Source: Parcubacteria group bacterium CG10_big_fil_rev_8_21_14_0_10_35_15
GTDB lineage: Bacteria > Patescibacteriota > Minisyncoccia > Minisyncoccales > GWA2-46-15
DNA length: 9,632 nt
Direction: 5' to 3'
Assembly (NCBI GenBank): GCA_002772575.1
Contig: PFDL01000047.1
Span: forward strand, 599 to 10,230
Made by a program: the position numbers and the translations under genes. Shown piece by piece: positions 5,676 through 9,632 of the stretch; position 1 is the first letter of the stretch; every line of letters begins with the position of its first letter. Under the pieces are notes generated by a model, which saw only the letters and a list, made by a program, of their open reading frames with translations, did no database searches and was not told the origin of the DNA.

Positions 5676-6539
5676 ATGGCTTCAAAACCAACAATTGCAG
5701 TTTTACCTCTAGCCGGGCTTGGTACCCGGTTTTTACCGCTTTCAAAGGTGATGCCTAAAGAATTGTGGCCTTTATTAAATCACCCAATGGTTGAGTATAT
5801 AGCAGAAGAAGCCATGGCATCTGGAGCAAAAAAAATTATTTTAGTTTTGTCGCCTGATAAAAAAGCCATTATTGATTATTTTAGGCCAATACCAGCAGTA
5901 ATGAAAATTCTTAAAGAAAGAGAAAAGACAAGTATTTTGCAAGAATTGAATCATTATGATAAAAAATGGCAACAAATAAAAATAGATGTTGTCTGGCAAA
6001 AAAAACCATTGGGTGATGGTCATGCCGTGCTTCAGGCAAAACCATTGTTTGGTAAAAGTCCGATAATGGTTTCTTTTGGAGATGATATTATTATTTCCAA
6101 GACCCCTGCTTTAGCCCAGTTAACAAGGGTTTTTCAAAAATTTGGTCAGCCAGTTTTAGCTTTGAAAAGAGTCCCAAAAGAAAAGGTTAGCTCTTATGGC
6201 ATAGTTGGGGTTAAGAAAATAGGGCAGCGTCTCTACAGGATTACAAAAATAGTTGAAAAACCAAATATTGATTCACCTCCTTCTTGTTTTGCTGTTGTGG
6301 GAAAATATGTTTTAAATAATGAGTTCATTGAATATTTAAATCAAGCTAAGCCTGTTTTTCGCAAGGAAATTATCCTTGCTAAAACGTTTGAAAAAATGCT
6401 GGAAGATGGTAAAATAATTTATGGATATGATATTGATGGAGACTGGCTTGAATGTGGTAATGTTTTTGATTGGTTAAAATCAAATTTACTTTTAGCCAAA
6501 AAAAATCCTAATTTTAAAAAGATTTTTAAAAATTTTTAA
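5676..6539 (+). CDS. galU: UTP-glucose-1-phosphate uridylyltransferase (UDP-glucose pyrophosphorylase)
   Basis: GalU makes UDP-glucose from UTP and glucose-1-phosphate, supplying sugar for envelope polysaccharides and glycolipids. The 287-residue length is typical. The nucleotide-binding signature LAGLGTRFLPLSK (12-24) is followed by MPKELWPLLNHP (26-37), which holds the conserved PKE. Further motifs are PLGDGHAVLQAKP (111-123), FGDDI (134-138), YGIVGV (174-179), VEKP (193-196), VVGKYVL (207-213) and DWLECGNVFDWLKSN (256-270), the counterpart of the usual D-C-G...YLKAN motif. The acceptor could be a related sugar, since RfbA- and GalF-like enzymes share this fold, but the motif set fits GalU best. 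It begins 28 bp after ftsZ and ends 9 bp before nnrD, so the three are probably one transcript. Confidence 0.9.
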   Translation: MASKPTIAVLPLAGLGTRFLPLSKVMPKELWPLLNHPMVEYIAEEAMASGAKKIILVLSPDKKAIIDYFRPIPAVMKILKEREKTSILQELNHYDKKWQQIKIDVVWQKKPLGDGHAVLQAKPLFGKSPIMVSFGDDIIISKTPALAQLTRVFQKFGQPVLALKRVPKEKVSSYGIVGVKKIGQRLYRITKIVEKPNIDSPPSCFAVVGKYVLNNEFIEYLNQAKPVFRKEIILAKTFEKMLEDGKIIYGYDIDGDWLECGNVFDWLKSNLLLAKKNPNFKKIFKNF

Positions 6540-6548
6540 CAAATAAAA

Positions 6549-7412
6549 ATGATTGAAATCACAAAAGATATTTTAAAAGAAATATATTTACCAAGGCCGA
6601 ATGAAGTTAGAAAATATGATTTTGGTTTGCTTTTAGTGATTGGCGGATCTGAATTTTATTCCGGCTCACCGGCTTTATCATCCATGGCTGCTAGCAAGGC
6701 TGGAGTTGATGTTGTCAGGGTAATTGCTCCAAAAAGAGCAGCCGATATTATTGCTTCGTTTTCTCCTACTATGGCGGCTTATCCTTTGCCAGGAGATTGG
6801 TTAGGAAAAGAGCATTTAACTATTTTGTTATCTATGGCAGAGTCGTCGAAAGAAGTGGCTCGTGAAAAAGCAGCGGTGGCGATTGGCGGTGGCATGGGCA
6901 GAACCAAAGAAACACAAGACGCAATTATTGAATTTTTGACGCAAAATGCTTTACCAGCCGTTATTGACGCTGATGCTATTTATGCTTTGGCTAAAAATCC
7001 AGTAGCAATAAAAGCAGAGAATTCGGTTGTAACTCCAAATACTTTTGAATTTTACGTTTTAACTGGTAAAGAAGTTTATCAGCTTCCTCATGAAGAGAGA
7101 ATAAAAATTGTCCAGGAAGAAGCGGCCAGATTGCAGACAACAATTCTTTTAAAAGGAGCTGTAGATATTATTTCTAATGGCAAAGAAGTGGCCATAAATA
7201 ATATTGGCAGCCCCTATCTTAGTAAGGCCGGAACTGGAGATACTTTGACTGGCATTGTCGGCGCTTTTCTGGCCAGGGGCATTGATGCTTTTACTGCCGC
7301 TCAAGCAGCCGCATATATCAATAGCTTGGCCGGTCAAATAGCGGCTAAGAAAATGAAAGAGTCTTTATCGGCTCTTGATCTAATTGAGGCCATTTCCGAA
7401 GCAATTAATTAA
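6549..7412 (+). CDS. nnrD: ADP/ATP-dependent NAD(P)H-hydrate dehydratase
   Basis: NnrD repairs hydrated, damaged NAD(P)H back to NAD(P)H using ADP or ATP. The 287-residue protein is the C-terminal half of YjeF-type proteins and has the ribokinase-like fold. Visible motifs are GGSEFYSGSPALSSMAASKAG (32-52), GGGMG (113-117), IDADAI (139-144), VVTPNTFEF (160-168), LLKGAVDII (200-208) and the catalytic GTGDTLTGI (228-236), with Asp231 as the expected base. The TPNTFEF segment replaces the usual TPHxGE. The NnrE epimerase domain is absent and is not encoded nearby. Spacing of 9 bp after galU and a strong terminator 22 bp after the stop make this the last gene of the ftsZ-galU-nnrD run. No Shine-Dalgarno sequence is present. 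Confidence 0.9.
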   Translation: MIEITKDILKEIYLPRPNEVRKYDFGLLLVIGGSEFYSGSPALSSMAASKAGVDVVRVIAPKRAADIIASFSPTMAAYPLPGDWLGKEHLTILLSMAESSKEVAREKAAVAIGGGMGRTKETQDAIIEFLTQNALPAVIDADAIYALAKNPVAIKAENSVVTPNTFEFYVLTGKEVYQLPHEERIKIVQEEAARLQTTILLKGAVDIISNGKEVAINNIGSPYLSKAGTGDTLTGIVGAFLARGIDAFTAAQAAAYINSLAGQIAAKKMKESLSALDLIEAISEAIN

Positions 7413-7434
7413 ATTTTAAAATTATAATTATGAA

Positions 7435-7472
7435 AAAAAGGGTTTGACTAGGAATTCAGTCAACCCCTTTTT
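7435..7472 (+). terminator. Intrinsic terminator after nnrD
   Basis: The left arm AAAAAGGGTTTGACT (7435-7449) pairs with AGTCAACCCCTTTTT (7458-7472) over 14 of 15 positions (one T/C mismatch), with an 8-nt loop. The T-run on the right and A-run on the left make it work on paper in both directions. It closes the ftsZ-galU-nnrD transcript and lies 22 bp before the next ATG. Confidence 0.85.
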
Positions 7473-7475
7473 AGC

Positions 7476-7504
7476 TTGACTAAAGAGAAAAAGTATGTTA
7501 TCGT
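7476..7504 (+). promoter_or_regulatory. Possible promoter overlapping the start of the CAP-domain gene
   Basis: TTGACT (7476-7481) lies 17 bp before TATCGT (7499-7504), with TG at 7496-7497 giving an extended -10. The -35 is good and the -10 weak. Transcription would start near 7511, inside the longest open frame, which would push the protein start to the ATG at 7519. Confidence 0.3.
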
Positions 7505-8499
7505 TTGAAAATCTAGATATGCAATTTTCTAACTTCAAATATCAATTAAAACTTATTTTTTTTCCTTGTCAAGAAAATAACTTTAAGGCGTTGATGTTGC
7601 AACGTCAGTTTTTAATTTACTATGTTTTATTATTTTTAGCTTTAAAATCTGTTATTTTTCCATTTTATTTGTTATTTCCGAAAACATCGCTTTTTGCCGA
7701 GGTCGTTAGCTCTACTTTAATTGAGTTGGTTAACCAAGACAGAAAATCCATTGGACTACTTCCATTAAAAGAAAATCCGATTTTGAATCAGGCAGCTTTG
7801 GCTAAGGCAAATGATATGATTACAAATGATTATTTTAATCATACCAGTCCAAGCGGAATTACGCCTTGGTATTGGTTTAAGCAAAATGGTTATACTTATA
7901 AGACGGCTGGAGAAAATCTGGCTATTGGTTTTTTGGATTCAGCTGAAGTTGAAAAAGCATGGACAGAATCTCCGACTCATCGACAGAATCTTTTAAATTC
8001 TAATTTCAGGGAAATTGGTATTGCTGTTGTTGTTGGCGATTTTCAGGGCAGAAAAACAACCATAGTTGTTCAGCTTTTTGGCAATCCTGTTGTAAAATTG
8101 GCTACTACCAATCCAATTGAATCTCCAAAACCAACATTAACTCCAACCAAAACTCCGACCCCAATTCCAAGCGCAACTAGATCTCCTTTAGTTGAGACTC
8201 CAGCTGTTATTCTTGGCTTAGATTCAAGTCCTTTATTACAAGAAAAATTTAATTTACCAATTGAGATCCTAGATTTTAGTTCAAATAAATACGATCAAAT
8301 AACTTCAAAAGCAATTACATTATTTTTGCTGTTCTTGGTTGGTGTTTTGATTTTTAACTTTCTTGTTAATTTGATAGAGGGAATTAAAAAACCTGGTTTA
8401 GCTTTAGATGCCGCCTTTTTTGTCCTTTTATTTTTTATTTCCAATTTTATTGATAAACAGCTTATCATTAGTTTAATTCCTCATAATTTAATTATTTAA
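7495..8499 (+). CDS. Membrane-anchored CAP (SCP/PR1-like) domain protein
   Basis: A 334-residue surface protein. A cytoplasmic stretch (1-38) precedes a membrane helix (about 39-62). The extracellular CAP domain (about 70-197) carries the family's cavity residues: His116 in YFNHTSP, Glu140 in AGENLAIG, His162 in ESPTHRQNLLN and Glu173 in FREIGIAVV. A Pro/Thr-rich linker (about 205-235, with repeated TPT) leads to two C-terminal membrane helices (about 273-295 and 303-327). Bacterial CAP proteins are secreted and linked to envelope or peptidoglycan functions; the exact activity here is unknown. It sits after a terminator and 10 bp before a sortase gene, so the two are probably made together. 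A weak AAAGAG lies upstream of the ATG at 7495; an alternative start is the ATG at 7519, removing eight residues without touching any domain. Confidence 0.9.
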   Translation: MLSFENLDMQFSNFKYQLKLIFFPCQENNFKALMLQRQFLIYYVLLFLALKSVIFPFYLLFPKTSLFAEVVSSTLIELVNQDRKSIGLLPLKENPILNQAALAKANDMITNDYFNHTSPSGITPWYWFKQNGYTYKTAGENLAIGFLDSAEVEKAWTESPTHRQNLLNSNFREIGIAVVVGDFQGRKTTIVVQLFGNPVVKLATTNPIESPKPTLTPTKTPTPIPSATRSPLVETPAVILGLDSSPLLQEKFNLPIEILDFSSNKYDQITSKAITLFLLFLVGVLIFNFLVNLIEGIKKPGLALDAAFFVLLFFISNFIDKQLIISLIPHNLII

Positions 8500-8509
8500 T
8501 TCAAAAGAA

Positions 8510-9136
8510 TTGAAAAATCTATTTTTGTTTTTTGTTTGTTCTTTTGCTTTTGTTTTTCTGGTTTTAAATATACTCCAGTTTTTTAATTATATGGGCAGGC
8601 AGGTGACTGCTTTGATGGAAATAAGTCCGCAAATATCGTTGTCGCAAACTTTGCCAGTAGTTGTTGATTCATTAAAGCAAAAAGAATTTCCTTTAATAGA
8701 AAAAGAGAATAGTTTAGAAATCCAAAAACTAGGCCTTGAGGTTCCTTTGGTTTTTGCCAAAAGCATTGAAATAAAGGATATGAAACAGGATTTAAAAAGC
8801 GGAGCCGTGGTTTATCCGGGATCAAATCTTCCCGGCCAGGAAGGAAAATTAATCGTTCTTGGACATTCTGCGCCTCCAGGCTGGCCAAAAATAAGATATG
8901 ATTGGGTTTTTAGCAAGTTAGGAGAATTGGGGACGGGGGACAGTGTTTTGATTAATTTTGATTATCATCAATACAAGTTTAAAGTAATTAATAAGGTTTT
9001 TTTGGAAAAGGGCCAAGCCATTCCGGAAAGCAATCCAGATAATTCAAAAGAGTTTTTATATCTGGTAACTTGCTGGCCGCCGGGAAAAGATTTTAAGAGA
9101 TTGGTTATTGAGGCAGAGTTATCCTTGACAATGTAA
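8510..9136 (+). CDS. Sortase
   Basis: Sortases are membrane-bound transpeptidases that cut a C-terminal sorting motif and attach the protein to the cell surface. This 208-residue protein has an N-terminal membrane helix (about 3-26), a spacer, and a sortase core (about 68-206) with the catalytic triad His119 (VLGHSAPPGW), Cys188 (LYLVTCWPPG) and Arg197 (FKRLVIEAEL). VYPGSNLPGQEGKLIVLGHS is the usual strand pair before the catalytic His. The start is a TTG at 8510, because the first in-frame ATG (8591) lies after the membrane helix and would remove the anchor. The class cannot be set confidently. It follows the CAP gene by 10 bp. No substrate with an LPxTG-like tail is visible in the window; the truncated downstream protein is a candidate because its C-terminus is not seen. 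Confidence 0.9.
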   Translation: MKNLFLFFVCSFAFVFLVLNILQFFNYMGRQVTALMEISPQISLSQTLPVVVDSLKQKEFPLIEKENSLEIQKLGLEVPLVFAKSIEIKDMKQDLKSGAVVYPGSNLPGQEGKLIVLGHSAPPGWPKIRYDWVFSKLGELGTGDSVLINFDYHQYKFKVINKVFLEKGQAIPESNPDNSKEFLYLVTCWPPGKDFKRLVIEAELSLTM

Positions 9137-9162
9137 GTCATGTATGGTAAAGATTAATATTC

Positions 9163-9185
9163 TTGATAGGACATTGATTAGGACA
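9163..9185 (+). repeat. Short tandem repeat TTGATAGGACA / TTGATTAGGACA
   Basis: TTGATAGGACA (9163-9173) is followed directly by TTGATTAGGACA (9174-9185), identical except for one added T. It lies in the non-coding stretch between the sortase and the last gene. It could be a paired binding site; no function can be shown. Confidence 0.6.
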
Positions 9186-9200
9186 TTTTATTGAAGACCG

Positions 9201-9229
9201 AGAAAAGTATATTTTAAATATATTTTTCT
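9201..9229. repeat. AT-rich 14-bp inverted repeat
   Basis: AGAAAAGTATATTT (9201-9214) and AAATATATTTTTCT (9216-9229) are inverted copies around one central base; all 14 positions pair, one as G-T. It may be a weak terminator for the CAP-sortase transcript, since the right arm holds TTTTT, or an operator overlapping a TATATT -10 (9208-9213) for the next gene. Confidence 0.6.
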
Positions 9230-9230
9230 G

Positions 9231-9243
9231 GTTCTTTGAACAA
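9231..9243 (+). promoter_or_regulatory. boxA-like antitermination element (tentative)
   Basis: GTTCTTTGAACAA resembles the boxA element TGCTCTTTAACAA of rRNA operon leaders, where NusB and the ribosomal protein S10 bind nascent RNA. It lies between the AT-rich palindrome and the Shine-Dalgarno site of the last gene. Similarity is by eye only. The short palindrome GTTC-TTT-GAAC within it offers another explanation. Confidence 0.3.
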
Positions 9244-9256
9244 AAAATTCAGAAAG

Positions 9257-9263
9257 AAAGGAG
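9257..9263 (+). promoter_or_regulatory. Strong Shine-Dalgarno site of the last gene
   Basis: AAAGGAG lies 5 nt before the ATG at 9269. It is the only strong ribosome-binding site seen in the window and it decides the start and strand of the truncated gene. Confidence 0.85.
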
Positions 9264-9268
9264 CAAAA

Positions 9269-9632
9269 ATGGAGATCAGAAATCGTAGTATCCCGTTGGG
9301 GGCTGTTTCGGTGGGGGTTGTATTAGGACTTGTTTTTCTTGCTGTTGTTTTAGGGATTATGTATTCTTCAATGAAAAAACAACAGCAACAACCAGCTGTG
9401 CTGCCGATAGCGTTGCCATCAGAAACGGCGACGCCAACAGCGACAGCAACGGCGACGACCATTGTTATGGTCGTGCCGACAGATGTTTTACTGCCGACCT
9501 GGTCCGTTGCCACCCCTGACTTTTGGGGGACATTGGCGGTATTACAAACGCAGGTGGCGACATGTTGTGCCGCCTGCATTCCAACTTCAACGTCGTGGGC
9601 TTGGTGGACGCCCACGGCAACTCGTAGTAAAC
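9269..9632 (+). CDS. Membrane-anchored Thr/Ala/Pro-rich protein, truncated by the window edge
   Basis: An open frame of 121 codons with no stop before the window ends. It has a short basic N-terminus (MEIRNRS), a hydrophobic membrane segment or signal anchor (about 9-32), a Gln-rich patch (QQQQ, 38-41) and a Thr/Ala/Pro-rich stretch (about 50-64) like the linkers of surface proteins. After that come a Trp-containing region, a cluster of three cysteines (Cys99, Cys100, Cys103) and WAWWTPTATR. Orientation suggests one membrane pass with the rest outside. I do not recognise the family. It is much richer in G+C than its neighbours: 103 of 180 bases over 9421-9600 against 16 of 60 over 8341-8400. 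It also has the only strong Shine-Dalgarno site. These traits suggest either a highly expressed surface protein or acquired DNA. It follows the sortase, so it could be a sortase substrate, but the needed C-terminus is missing. Confidence 0.8.
   Translation, partial: MEIRNRSIPLGAVSVGVVLGLVFLAVVLGIMYSSMKKQQQQPAVLPIALPSETATPTATATATTIVMVVPTDVLLPTWSVATPDFWGTLAVLQTQVATCCAACIPTSTSWAWWTPTATRSK

Noticed and set aside
9214..9615. A 133-residue open frame on the - strand
   Set aside because: It lies antisense to the + strand gene at 9269, which has a perfect Shine-Dalgarno site, a membrane segment and a plausible surface-protein composition. The - strand product looks like a by-product of GC-rich sequence with few stops.

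Overview
The window reads as a piece of an AT-rich bacterial chromosome, most likely from the Candidate Phyla Radiation (Patescibacteria). This is inferred from recognised families, not from a marker gene. The clues are a stand-alone PaaX/Cas2-like protein of the type common in those genomes, a small DUF3850/ASCH-like protein, a short Gmad2-GerMN envelope protein, a CAP-domain protein next to a sortase, A/T-rich codons and almost no Shine-Dalgarno sequences. All twelve genes are on the + strand and packed closely.

Left part (1-3014): a complete SDR oxidoreductase, a DUF3850/ASCH-like small protein, the radical-SAM RNA methyltransferase RlmN with its own extended -10 promoter, and a membrane-anchored Gmad2-GerMN protein.

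Centre (3015-4378): a PaaX/Cas2-like protein gene sits between two related 34-nt imperfect hairpins (3024-3057 and 3658-3691), forming a unit of about 670 bp. After it come a 19-nt direct repeat in two copies, an extended -10 promoter and an unrecognised 173-residue protein. This is the most unusual part of the window and the best candidate for an undescribed element.

Right-centre (4328-7472): an extended -10 promoter and leader hairpin precede a divergent ftsZ, followed by galU (UDP-glucose pyrophosphorylase) and nnrD (NAD(P)HX dehydratase). The run ends at a clear intrinsic terminator. It looks like one operon joining cell division, nucleotide-sugar supply for the envelope and cofactor repair.

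Right end (7473-9632): a membrane-bound CAP-domain protein and a sortase form a second envelope cassette. A 132-bp non-coding stretch follows, with a tandem repeat, an AT-rich palindrome and a boxA-like sequence. A gene with the only strong Shine-Dalgarno site in the window then runs off the edge. It encodes an N-terminal membrane anchor and a Thr/Ala/Pro-rich tail and is much richer in G+C (57% by hand count over 9421-9600) than its surroundings. No rRNA, tRNA, CRISPR array or conventional insertion sequence was seen.
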